The position numbers and the translations under genes are program-made. The notes under the pieces were generated by a model. The model worked only from the letters and a program-made list of their open reading frames with translations, did no database searches and was not told where the DNA came from. 27,725 bases of DNA. Source: JABMRP01 sp964444795 (GTDB taxonomy: Bacteria > Planctomycetota > Planctomycetia > Pirellulales > Thermoguttaceae). How positions within the stretch are numbered: the stretch's first letter is position 1; every line of letters begins with the position of its first letter. The DNA lies in assembly GCA_964444795.1 (NCBI GenBank), contig CAYUIQ010000108.1:1-27725 (forward strand), given 5' to 3'. Below, piece by piece: positions 1 through 7,045 of the stretch.

Positions 1-324
1 GTCGAGATCGTCACGAGCGAGCATCTCGCGAAAATCGGCGTAGGCCGTGCCTTTGATCCGCTCGGCCCATTTGTCGCGGCGGTCTTTCCAGGCGTCGGAC
101 ACCGCGATCGGCTGGCCGCCGCTGCCGATGATGTTATTGAAAACGCCGCTTCCGCGACCGCCGCAACCGATCATGCCGACGGTTACCCGTTCGCTGGCCG
201 GCGGCGTGTCCTGGTTGCCCAGGGCCGTCGAGGTAATCACATAAGGGGCGATCGCCGCCGTAGCGGTCGCTCCGCCGGCGAGCTTCAGCATCTCGCGCCG
301 GGTCATGGTTCCGCTTCGTGTCAT
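1..324 (-). CDS. Gfo/Idh/MocA family oxidoreductase, exported (partial, N-terminal part only)
   Basis: Only the first 108 codons are inside the window; the gene runs off the left edge. The translation has a twin-arginine-like leader (TRREMLKLAGG followed by an Ala/Thr-rich stretch and APYVITSTALG), then the start of a Rossmann NAD(P)-binding fold with the glycine motif MIGCGGRGSG. It continues to ADFREMLARDDLD, the segment that leads into the EKP motif in the neighbouring paralogues. I chose the ATG at 324 because GGAG lies about 9 nt upstream; an in-frame ATG at 306 is a second option but would shorten the basic leader. It lies 51 nt downstream of the next oxidoreductase gene on the same strand, so co-transcription is likely. 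Family members are NAD(P)-dependent sugar or inositol dehydrogenases and related enzymes; the substrate cannot be told from this fragment. Confidence 0.9.
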   Translation of the reverse strand, partial: MTRSGTMTRREMLKLAGGATATAAIAPYVITSTALGNQDTPPASERVTVGMIGCGGRGSGVFNNIIGSGGQPIAVSDAWKDRRDKWAERIKGTAYADFREMLARDDLD

Positions 325-375
325 GGTAAGGTTCTCCACGTTGGTATGGCCGCGGGGGTGGTTCGTACGATATGA

Positions 376-1641
376 TTACAGTCCCCACGGCTCGCGCATG
401 GTTCGATCGAGCATTCGATCGGCCATCTCGTCGCCGACGAATCGCTCGGTCTTCGGATCGTATTTCAGCTTGCGGCCGAGTTGTATGCAGATATTGGCGA
501 TCTGGCAGGTCGAGTTGGCCCGATGGGCGCCCTCGGCCGGTGCGATCGGACGCCGACGGCTCTTGAAGCAATCGATGAAGTTCCGCACGTGGTTGGCCTG
601 CGGGTATCCCTTGCCGAACTTCTTATCGGCCAGCAGCGACTCGGGCTCCGCTTTGATGTTGCCGTCGTCGTCGACGTAGATCGAACCCTCGGTGCCCACG
701 AACCGCACGTGCAACGGCCACTTGCCGTCCTCGAAGACCAACTTCACCCCGTTGGCGTAATGGGCGATTACGGTGCCTTCGGCCAACTCGAACTCGACGG
801 GGTTCGTGTCGTCGGCGTTGTTGGCCCATTGGCAGAGATCGACGGTGTGGCTACCCCATTCGGTCAGCATCCCGCCGGAGAAGTCGAGGCTGGCCATCCA
901 AAACTGGCGCGACATATACTTGGGGTTATACGGTCGCCAGGCCGCGGGACCCAGCCACATGTCCCAATCGCAGATCTCCTTCGCCGGTTCCGGCATGCCG
1001 GGGAACGTCATGTAGGGGTGAAACTTGAACCACTCGGCGGGCGCTTTCTCGGCGTAGACGGTCTTGAGTTCGCCCAGCTTGCCGCTTTGGGCCAATTCCA
1101 CCGCGTAGGCGAATCGGGGGACGCTACGGCGCTGGGTGCCGCATTGGAAGATCGTTCCGTAACGCTCCATCGCGTCGCAAAGCGCCCGGCCTTCGGTCAC
1201 GGCCACGGACATCGGCTTCTCGCAGTACATGTCTTTGCCGGCCTTGGCCGCGAGGATGGCCGCCGTGCTATGCCAGTTGTCGCCGGTGGCGATCAGCACG
1301 GCGTCGATATCATCGCGCGCCAGCAGTTCGCGCAGATCGCGGTAGGTCTTGCAGACGCCGCCGCCGTATTGTCGGTCGATCTTGGCCTTGGCGGCGTCGC
1401 GCTTGAGCTTGACCACGTCGCACGAGGCGACCATTTGCACGTCGGCGTTGCTCATGAAGGAAGCCATGTCGTGGCTCCCCCGGCCGCCACAGCCGATGAT
1501 CCCCATGGTCACCCGCTCGCTGGCCGCCGGCTTGTCCTGGTTGCCCAGCGCCGCGGAGGTGATCACGTAAGGTGCCGCCAGCGCGGCTCCCGCTCCCCGG
1601 ACGAACGCCCGGCGCGTGAGTTGACGATTCCTAGGGCTCAC
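376..1641 (-). CDS. Gfo/Idh/MocA family oxidoreductase, Tat-like signal
   Basis: Protein of 421 residues, a normal length for planctomycete exported members of this family. Residues 8-32 form a twin-arginine-like leader (LTRRAFVRGAG, then a hydrophobic Ala-rich stretch). The Rossmann glycine motif IIGCGGRG is at about 48-55, and the EKP motif whose lysine acts in catalysis in this family is at 141-143. A downstream GGMLTEWGSHTVDLCQW segment matches the family's substrate-side helix with its conserved Gly-His-Asp pattern. The start is GTG: AAGGAG sits about 9 nt upstream and no better ATG is near. The C-terminus ends MREPWGL, a tail shared with the paralogues. The reaction is probably oxidation or reduction of a sugar-like substrate with a nicotinamide cofactor outside the cytoplasm; the substrate is unknown. 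A candidate regulatory region with inverted repeats lies just upstream. Confidence 0.93.
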   Translation of the reverse strand: MSPRNRQLTRRAFVRGAGAALAAPYVITSAALGNQDKPAASERVTMGIIGCGGRGSHDMASFMSNADVQMVASCDVVKLKRDAAKAKIDRQYGGGVCKTYRDLRELLARDDIDAVLIATGDNWHSTAAILAAKAGKDMYCEKPMSVAVTEGRALCDAMERYGTIFQCGTQRRSVPRFAYAVELAQSGKLGELKTVYAEKAPAEWFKFHPYMTFPGMPEPAKEICDWDMWLGPAAWRPYNPKYMSRQFWMASLDFSGGMLTEWGSHTVDLCQWANNADDTNPVEFELAEGTVIAHYANGVKLVFEDGKWPLHVRFVGTEGSIYVDDDGNIKAEPESLLADKKFGKGYPQANHVRNFIDCFKSRRRPIAPAEGAHRANSTCQIANICIQLGRKLKYDPKTERFVGDEMADRMLDRTMREPWGL

Positions 1642-1662
1642 GGTGAAACTCTCCTTTGTGAT

Positions 1663-1716
1663 ACCGTTGCAAAAAAGTCGAAGGAGTTCCTATCACGATA
1701 GCAAGTCGGCAACGGT
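1663..1716 (-). promoter_or_regulatory. Nested inverted repeats upstream of the oxidoreductase gene at 376-1641
   Basis: An 8-bp inverted repeat, ACCGTTGC (1663-1670) and GCAACGGT (1709-1716), flanks a separate short palindrome CTATCACGATAG (1690-1701). The whole lies 22-75 nt upstream of the GTG start. The layout resembles an operator, but no regulator gene is nearby and I could not define a clear -35/-10 pair, so the role is inferred from position only. Confidence 0.3.
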
Positions 1717-1793
1717 TTGGACAGGAAAAAAGGGAAAATCGGCCATCTTCGCGTATTCTACTCAAAAACACCTTCGACCATCTCCAACCAACA

Positions 1794-1832
1794 CCACGGC
1801 GCGGGGGTTGCATCCCCCGGGTCGCGCGGTGG
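1794..1832. repeat. Imperfect GC-rich hairpin
   Basis: GGGGG (1803-1807) pairs with CCCCC (1814-1818), and the flanks CCACGGCGCG and CGCGCGGTGG extend the stem imperfectly. It lies in the 301-nt non-coding gap 1642-1942 between two oxidoreductase genes. A run of six A follows on the plus strand (1834-1839). It could be a processing or termination structure for the minus-strand transcript or a REP-type repeat. Apart from this hairpin, the one at 1877-1938 and the inverted repeats at 1663-1716, I see nothing in this gap. Confidence 0.35.
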
Positions 1833-1876
1833 CAAAAAATCCTCGCGCTTTTTCGGTGGTAAACGCTCCGCCTCAT

Positions 1877-1938
1877 GGTAGCTACCGTCGCCAGACGGCG
1901 GGATGCGCTCGACCCACGGTCTGGCGATCGCAGCTACC
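1877..1938. repeat. REP-like hairpin directly after a stop codon
   Basis: Arms 1877-1896 and 1919-1938 are inverted repeats matching at about 17 of 20 positions (GGTAGCTACCGTCGCCAGAC against the complement of GTCTGGCGATCGCAGCTACC), with a 22-nt loop. The structure begins 4 nt after the stop codon of the oxidoreductase gene at 1943-3310. Its position fits a transcript-end stabiliser, a weak terminator without a T-tract, or a dispersed REP element. Confidence 0.5.
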
Positions 1939-1942
1939 TTTT

Positions 1943-3310
1943 CTACACCCTCCACCTCCCGCGCATCGCCCGGCGACGCAAACGGTTCGCCCCGTCGTTG
2001 CCGATAAACTCTTCCGCAACCGGGTCCCATTGCAGGGCCTGGCCGGTCCAATGGGCGATGCAGCCGGTGTGGGAAACGATCGTCGATCGGCAGCCGACCG
2101 CCACGTCACACGCCGGTCGCTGACGGGTCTTAATACACCGAAACCAATTCTGATGGTGACCGTCCACCGAACGGCGCGCCTCGGGATCGTTTTCGGTTTG
2201 CCCGATGATCGCCTTGGGAAAACTATCCAGATAGCCGCCCCGGCCGACATGGATCCAACCGTCGCTGCCGACGAACAACGCGCCGAAGTTTTGGATCCGC
2301 GTTTTCGGATTCCACCCCTCGGGCACGGGACGCGACTGTTGGTTGAACGTCCGATTGACTTCCAACTCGACACCGTCGGCATATTTGTACGTGAGCACGG
2401 GCACGCGGCCCGTCTCCGGCGGGATAATTTCGACCGGGCCGCTTTGGTCCATGCCGAGCCCCCATTGCACGACGTCGAAGGCGTGGACCGCGTTGCTGGT
2501 CAGATTGCCACCGCCGAAATCGCGGCAGAAATGCCACGGCACCACGTGCGGCGGACGCCCGGCGATATGGAAACGACCGTTGAATGGATGCCACGGCGCG
2601 GGGCCCAACCATTGGTCCCAATCCAACCCGTCGGGCACGGGCTGGCCGGGGAGATTCACGTCGGTACTGGTGCCGGGAAAACCTACGTGGACGGACCGCA
2701 CCTTGCCGATCGCTCCCGTGCGAACCAGCCGGCAGGCTTTGATGAACTCGGGCGTGGATCGCTGTTGCAGGCCGATCTGTGCCACCCGATCGTAGCGCCG
2801 CGCCGCGTCGATCATCGCCCGGGCTTCGGCGATCGTCTTGGAGGCGGGCTTTTCGCAGTAGATATCCTTACCCGCCTTGGCCGCCAGCACCGTGGCCGTG
2901 CCGTGCCAGTTGTCGCCGGTGGCGATCACCACCGCATCGACGTCCCGGCGGGCGAGCAGATCTCGCAGGTCATTATAGGCCATGCACCCTTGATACGATC
3001 CGCCGGGCCGGCTGGCCGCGTAGCTCTGGTGGGTAACCTCTTTGGCATTTTCGCGACGCCATGGGTCGACGTCGCAGACGGCCACGACGTGCGCCTCGGG
3101 AGAGTGGAGACAGTGACGGAGATGCCCCTGTCCCATCATGCCGATGCCGATGAACCCTAACGCGATGCGATTGCTCGGTGCGACCGTGTCCTCGGCGCCC
3201 AGTGCGCGGGCCGGTATTACCAGCGGACCGGCGGCGGCGACAGCGGCAATTTCGCGGAGGAAACGGCGCCGGCCGTATTGCATGGAGCGTGTTAGCACGG
3301 GTGAGATCAT
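1943..3310 (-). CDS. Gfo/Idh/MocA family oxidoreductase, exported
   Basis: Protein of 455 residues from the ATG at 3310. That start is preferred because AGAAGGA lies about 6 nt upstream and the ATG overlaps the stop of the preceding gene as ATGA, a usual sign of translational coupling. The frame stays open further upstream but lacks such a signal there. The leader has a basic YGRRRFLRE segment at 12-20 followed by an Ala-rich hydrophobic core, so Tat-type export is likely. The glycine motif FIGIGMMGQG is at about 53-62 and the EKP motif at 153-155. The segment GGGNLTSNAVHAFDVVQW is the substrate-side helix, with Asn-Ala in place of the Trp-Gly seen in its neighbours. The C-terminus RAMRGRWRV is the most divergent version of the shared tail. 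The substrate is unknown. Confidence 0.92.
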   Translation of the reverse strand: MISPVLTRSMQYGRRRFLREIAAVAAAGPLVIPARALGAEDTVAPSNRIALGFIGIGMMGQGHLRHCLHSPEAHVVAVCDVDPWRRENAKEVTHQSYAASRPGGSYQGCMAYNDLRDLLARRDVDAVVIATGDNWHGTATVLAAKAGKDIYCEKPASKTIAEARAMIDAARRYDRVAQIGLQQRSTPEFIKACRLVRTGAIGKVRSVHVGFPGTSTDVNLPGQPVPDGLDWDQWLGPAPWHPFNGRFHIAGRPPHVVPWHFCRDFGGGNLTSNAVHAFDVVQWGLGMDQSGPVEIIPPETGRVPVLTYKYADGVELEVNRTFNQQSRPVPEGWNPKTRIQNFGALFVGSDGWIHVGRGGYLDSFPKAIIGQTENDPEARRSVDGHHQNWFRCIKTRQRPACDVAVGCRSTIVSHTGCIAHWTGQALQWDPVAEEFIGNDGANRLRRRAMRGRWRV

Positions 3311-4173
3311 GGGGTTCCTTCTGCCTCGGCTTGTTGGCGAATCTTGTCGGGGTCCAGCCCACGGGCGCGGCATTTGGCGTCGAATTTGGGGTCCGTCAAC
3401 TCCAGCGGCACCATTACCTCGCCGACCGACGCGAACCCGAACATGGCGGTGCGCGACTTCTCGTCGCCGAGGATGAAGTCCTGGTGGCCGATGCCGATGC
3501 CAAACCCCAACTGGATCGTCGGGGCTTCCATCAGCCCGATGAATCGCGTCAGGCTTGCATCGCGGTCGACCTCCGGCCCGGAATACCAGCTTGTGCCGTA
3601 GAGCAGGGGTAACCAGACCAGTTCGTCCTCGCTCCGGTCGTCACGAAAGAGCATGGCGGCGCGGAACATCGCGGCGGGGCCCATGCCGATTCCCTTGAGT
3701 TCGTCGAGCCCCACGAACGCCACCGCCGCTGGTTGCCGGTCGGCATCGAGACGGATCACTTCAAGCGCCCCGAGATGGGTGAGCGAAGCGTTGCAGAGCA
3801 ATCCGCTCAGGTCGGGATCGTTCGATTCCGACGCACCCGGCTCACCCTGCCAAACGAAACACGTCCGCGGGCGATAGGGACTCTCGGCGGATACCAGACG
3901 GGCCAACAGGTCCGGCCAGAAGTCCAACGGACAATCATCCATCAGGTTCCATGTTTCCTCACCGATGGAACCCTCCAACTCGGCCTTCCCTCGCTCCGTC
4001 TGAAGCATCTCCAAACAACAGAGTTGGTGTAGCCGCAGCGCTTCGGTCCAGGAGAGCCCGTCGAGACCCTTCTCCAACAACCGGCCCTTCTCATCGGCGT
4101 CGAATTGCCAATAAGCCCGTTGCAGTCCCGTCAGCACTTCCTGGATATCCCCACCGTCCGTATCTTCCGCCAT
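3307..4173 (-). CDS. ImpE/TagJ-like protein (tentative), inserted in the oxidoreductase operon
   Basis: Protein of 288 residues with no signal peptide or membrane segment, so it is probably cytoplasmic. The ATG at 4173 is chosen because residues before it belong to the antisense-like continuation over the neighbouring oxidoreductase; the nearest purine-rich site (AAAAGGA) is about 10 nt upstream. Residues 10-100 are helical and acidic. Residues 126-258 have a pattern I associate with ImpE/TagJ, an accessory protein of type VI secretion: a start at LGALEVIRLD, a region LVWLPLLYGTSW, and GIGIGHQDFILGDEKS near 225-240. The match is by eye, and no other type VI gene is visible. Its stop overlaps the next gene by 4 nt (ATGA), and the upstream oxidoreductase ends 47 nt before it, so it is embedded in that operon. 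It could also be an unnamed planctomycete family. Confidence 0.8.
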   Translation of the reverse strand: MAEDTDGGDIQEVLTGLQRAYWQFDADEKGRLLEKGLDGLSWTEALRLHQLCCLEMLQTERGKAELEGSIGEETWNLMDDCPLDFWPDLLARLVSAESPYRPRTCFVWQGEPGASESNDPDLSGLLCNASLTHLGALEVIRLDADRQPAAVAFVGLDELKGIGMGPAAMFRAAMLFRDDRSEDELVWLPLLYGTSWYSGPEVDRDASLTRFIGLMEAPTIQLGFGIGIGHQDFILGDEKSRTAMFGFASVGEVMVPLELTDPKFDAKCRARGLDPDKIRQQAEAEGTP

Positions 4174-4220
4174 GTCTCGCGTGTCCTTTTCTTTTTTTCC
4201 GCTTTCCGCTTTCCGCTTTA

Positions 4221-5528
4221 TCAAAGTCCCCACGGCTCGCGCATCGCACGGCTGCGCATCCGATTGGCCGTGTCGTCGTCGAGGAATTCCTCGGTCTCGG
4301 GATTCCACCGCAGCTTGCGTCCCAGTTCCATGGCAATGTTGCCCAGATGCGCGACCGAGCAGCAGCGATGGCCGATTTCGGCGGGGAAATAGGGGTCGCG
4401 GCGGCTCTTCACGCAGTCGAGGAAGTTGCGATGTTCGCCCTGTGGGTTGGTAAATAGATGTGTTTCGCCGGGCCCGATCACGCTGTTGAGAATCTCCGGA
4501 GAACTGGCTTGCAGTTTGCCGATCCAGCCGTCGCTGAACAGCCAACCCTCGGTCCCCTCGAACCGTAGCGCCGGGTGTTGGCCCTTGATCCGCATCTCCA
4601 CGTCGTTGGCATATTTACAGGTAACGTCGTACCGGTGGAACGTATCGTACAGGCCCTTTTCGTGACGCGTGCCCGTGCCTTCGATCTCGATCGGACCCGT
4701 GCGTTCCGTGTCGTTGCCCCATTGGGCCGTGTCCAACAGGTGAGCCCCCCAGTCGGTCATCTGTCCGCCCGAGTAATCCCGGTTCCACCGCCAGTGGAAC
4801 ATGTGCAGTCCGTGGCGATAGGGGATCAACGGCGCGGGGCCCAGCCACATGTCGTAGTCGAACCCCTCGGGCACGGGCTTGGGATTCGGATCGCCGGGGT
4901 TGCCGGGGCCGCCGGGGAGTCCGACGAAAATACGCTCCAACTTGCCGATTCGCCCGTTGCGCACCAACTCGGCCATGCGATGGTAGACGGCCAGCGAGCG
5001 GTCTTCGGTCGAGAGTTGAAAGACGGCCTTGTACCGCTGAACCGTATCGGCCAACACCCGGCCTTCGGCCAGTGTGAGTGTCGGCTTCTCGCAGATCACG
5101 TCCTTGCCCGAGCGAATAGCCGCCACGGACATCGGCACATGCCAGTGGTCGGGCGTCGAGATCATCACCGCGTCGATATCGTCGCGGGCGATCACCTCGC
5201 GCCAGTCTTGGGTCTGCTGGCAGGTGAAGTCCTGCCCGTGGCGCTGCCGCACGACGCCCAGGGCTTTGCCGATCTGCCGCCGGTCGACGTCGCACAGAGC
5301 GACCGGCTGGGCATCCTTCTGGGGAAGGAACATCCGCAAGTTTCGTCCGATGCCGTGCCCACCCACGCCAATGAAACCGACGGTAATGCGGTCGCTGGCC
5401 GGAGGTGTATCCTGAGTGCCCAGGGCCCTTGAGCAAATGGCATACGGGGCCGCCGAGAGAACTCCCGCGGCAGCCGTCCGTTTCATGAACTGCCGCCGGT
5501 TACCGGGCCGATTGTCGGGCTGCCTCAT
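4221..5528 (-). CDS. Gfo/Idh/MocA family oxidoreductase, exported
   Basis: Protein of 435 residues. The start at 5528 is supported by GGAGAA about 7 nt upstream. The leader carries NRRQFMKRTAAAG at 10-22, a twin-arginine-like motif, followed by a hydrophobic stretch ending near SRALG. The Rossmann motif FIGVGGHGIG is at about 52-61, TPDHWH at 125-130 and the EKP motif at 147-149. The substrate-side segment SGGQMTDWGAHLLDTAQW is intact. The tail is RAMREPWGL. It is 50 nt downstream of the next oxidoreductase gene and 47 nt upstream of the ImpE-like gene, so all are probably on one transcript. Like its neighbours it should be a nicotinamide-dependent enzyme for a carbohydrate or similar polyol acting outside the cytoplasm; the substrate cannot be read from sequence. 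Confidence 0.93.
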   Translation of the reverse strand: MRQPDNRPGNRRQFMKRTAAAGVLSAAPYAICSRALGTQDTPPASDRITVGFIGVGGHGIGRNLRMFLPQKDAQPVALCDVDRRQIGKALGVVRQRHGQDFTCQQTQDWREVIARDDIDAVMISTPDHWHVPMSVAAIRSGKDVICEKPTLTLAEGRVLADTVQRYKAVFQLSTEDRSLAVYHRMAELVRNGRIGKLERIFVGLPGGPGNPGDPNPKPVPEGFDYDMWLGPAPLIPYRHGLHMFHWRWNRDYSGGQMTDWGAHLLDTAQWGNDTERTGPIEIEGTGTRHEKGLYDTFHRYDVTCKYANDVEMRIKGQHPALRFEGTEGWLFSDGWIGKLQASSPEILNSVIGPGETHLFTNPQGEHRNFLDCVKSRRDPYFPAEIGHRCCSVAHLGNIAMELGRKLRWNPETEEFLDDDTANRMRSRAMREPWGL

Positions 5529-5578
5529 GACGGGTTCTCCGTAACTGGTTCAACGTGTGGGGCCGTGGTCGCGTGGTT

Positions 5579-6898
5579 CTACAGTCTCCAAGGGTCGCGC
5601 ATGGCACGGGAAAGTCGCCCGGAAGCTTCCGCATCACCGACAATTTCTTCCTTCACCGGATCCCAGGTGATCTTGTGTTCGGCACGGATCGCGATGTCGC
5701 AGATGTGGCTGATCAGATCGCTATGCACGGCGTCGTCGACGGGGGCAACTGTCGTTTGGCGAGTCTTGCAACACTCGATGAAGTTGCGCTCCTGGCCGGC
5801 GCTTACCGTCAGGCGCAGGTCATCGGGTCCCAGCGGATCGGCTTTGATCGACTCGGGTTCGCACATCATGTTGGCGTAGTAGATGGCAATCCAGCCGTCC
5901 TCGCCGATGATTTGGGCGTAATTGCCCAGGCCCTTGAGTCGCGGATGCTCGTCCTTGGGCAGTCCGGCGGCCCAGTAGTTCATCCTTACGCCGGAGGCGA
6001 AGTTGATGGTCGCGTCGAATTTGGTCACCGCGTCGTTACAGCCGGTGGCGTGAATCACTCCGGTCCCCTCGACTTCCCAATTGCCGGCCAGATGGGTATC
6101 GAACGCCCAGACCAGCAGGTCCAGCGGATGGGCTCCCCACCCGGCGATAAAGCCCAGGGCGTAATCGTAGACGTGATACCAGCCGTTGCCGCCATTGGGA
6201 CAGCCCGAGTAAGGCCGCCATGGCGCCGGGCCAAGCCAGAGATCGTAGTCCAACTCGGGCGGCACGGGTTTGGCCACGCGCGATCCGCCGCCACGACTGT
6301 CGGGCGATTTGACGCGAATCTCCTTGATCTTGCCGATCCGGCCGTTTCGCACCAACTCGGCTCCCAACCGGCAAGCGTGTTGCGCCCGGGCTTCGGTGCC
6401 GTATTGGAAGACGCGATCGTAACGCTTCATCACCTCGCGGCAGATCTGATCTTCCTCGACGCTCACGCCCAACGGCTTCTCGACCGACACATCCTTACCC
6501 GCCTTGGCGGCCATTACGGCGATGGGTACATGCCAATGGTCGGGCGTGCCGATGCCCACGGCGTCGATGTCGTCGCGGCCGAGAATCTCGCGAAAGTCGA
6601 CGTAGGTCTTGCAGTCGGCGTTCTTATAATGATTGTCGACCGTCAGCTTCGCCCGATCGCGGCAGTGCTTCCACACATCGCAAATGGCCACCACCTGGGC
6701 ATCGGCACATGTGAGTTGCTCGCGAACATTCAGCAGCCCTCGCGGCCCGACGCCGATGTAGCCGGTCGTGATTCGCTCGCTGGGCGCCGGCCGGTCCTCC
6801 AAGCCCATGACCAGCCCGGGCAGGACCAGGGGAGTGGAGCACACCGTCGCGGCGGTGGTTAGGAAACGCCGACGCGTTACGATTCGTGAGCGGGCCAT
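5579..6898 (-). CDS. Gfo/Idh/MocA family oxidoreductase, exported
   Basis: Protein of 439 residues from the ATG at 6898. Another ATG two codons upstream (6904) abuts the AGGAG ribosome site with no spacing, whereas 6898 has the usual 6 nt. The leader has VTRRRFLTTAA at 7-17, a twin-arginine-like motif, then a hydrophobic stretch to about residue 32. The glycine motif YIGVGPRG is at about 47-54, TPDHWH at 118-123 and the EKP motif at 140-142. The downstream helix reads IAGWGAHPLDLLVW. The tail is RAMRDPWRL. The spacer upstream contains a 101-nt palindrome that ends 30 nt before this start, so a strong RNA hairpin would form close to the ribosome site. The substrate is unknown. Confidence 0.93.
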   Translation of the reverse strand: MARSRIVTRRRFLTTAATVCSTPLVLPGLVMGLEDRPAPSERITTGYIGVGPRGLLNVREQLTCADAQVVAICDVWKHCRDRAKLTVDNHYKNADCKTYVDFREILGRDDIDAVGIGTPDHWHVPIAVMAAKAGKDVSVEKPLGVSVEEDQICREVMKRYDRVFQYGTEARAQHACRLGAELVRNGRIGKIKEIRVKSPDSRGGGSRVAKPVPPELDYDLWLGPAPWRPYSGCPNGGNGWYHVYDYALGFIAGWGAHPLDLLVWAFDTHLAGNWEVEGTGVIHATGCNDAVTKFDATINFASGVRMNYWAAGLPKDEHPRLKGLGNYAQIIGEDGWIAIYYANMMCEPESIKADPLGPDDLRLTVSAGQERNFIECCKTRQTTVAPVDDAVHSDLISHICDIAIRAEHKITWDPVKEEIVGDAEASGRLSRAMRDPWRL

Positions 6899-6904
6899 GG
6901 TCAT

Positions 6905-6909
6905 CTCCT
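6905..6909 (-). promoter_or_regulatory. Ribosome binding site AGGAG that decides the start at 6898
   Basis: AGGAG on the minus strand is immediately followed by ATGACCATG. The first ATG (6904) touches the site; the second (6898) is 6 nt away and is the better start. Confidence 0.6.
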
Positions 6910-6927
6910 AGGAAAATGTTCCGAAGC

Positions 6928-7028
6928 GGGTGCCTGGGGTCGAGCCGTGAGGAACGAACGCCGAGCCCCCAGTAATTCGCCAACTGGGGGCTCGCTGCTC
7001 GTTCCTCGCATCTCGACCCCAGGCACCC
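6928..7028. repeat. 101-nt near-perfect palindrome (MITE- or REP-like)
   Basis: Three consecutive paired blocks can be read directly: 6928-6944 with 7012-7028 (17 bp, perfect), 6949-6957 with 6999-7007 (9 bp, perfect), and 6962-6973 with 6983-6994 (12 bp, perfect). They are separated by 4-5 nt internal loops and capped by a 9-nt loop at 6974-6982, giving 38 base pairs in 101 nt. It sits in the 147-nt spacer between two co-directional oxidoreductase genes. Such a structure could be a small non-autonomous mobile element, a REP/BIME-type repeat, or a transcript-processing or termination hairpin. No clear target-site duplication is visible. Confidence 0.8.
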
Positions 7029-7045
7029 AAGATGGTTTGATGTCC

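Noticed and set aside
481..1701. Long plus-strand open frame (406 codons) opposite an oxidoreductase gene
   Set aside because: It is antisense to a gene with clear family motifs. The high GC third position of the real gene removes stops on the other strand; its translation shows no family motif.
1643..3160. Long plus-strand open frame (505 codons)
   Set aside because: Mostly antisense to the oxidoreductase at 1943-3310; the rest crosses a hairpin-rich spacer. No motif or ribosome site.
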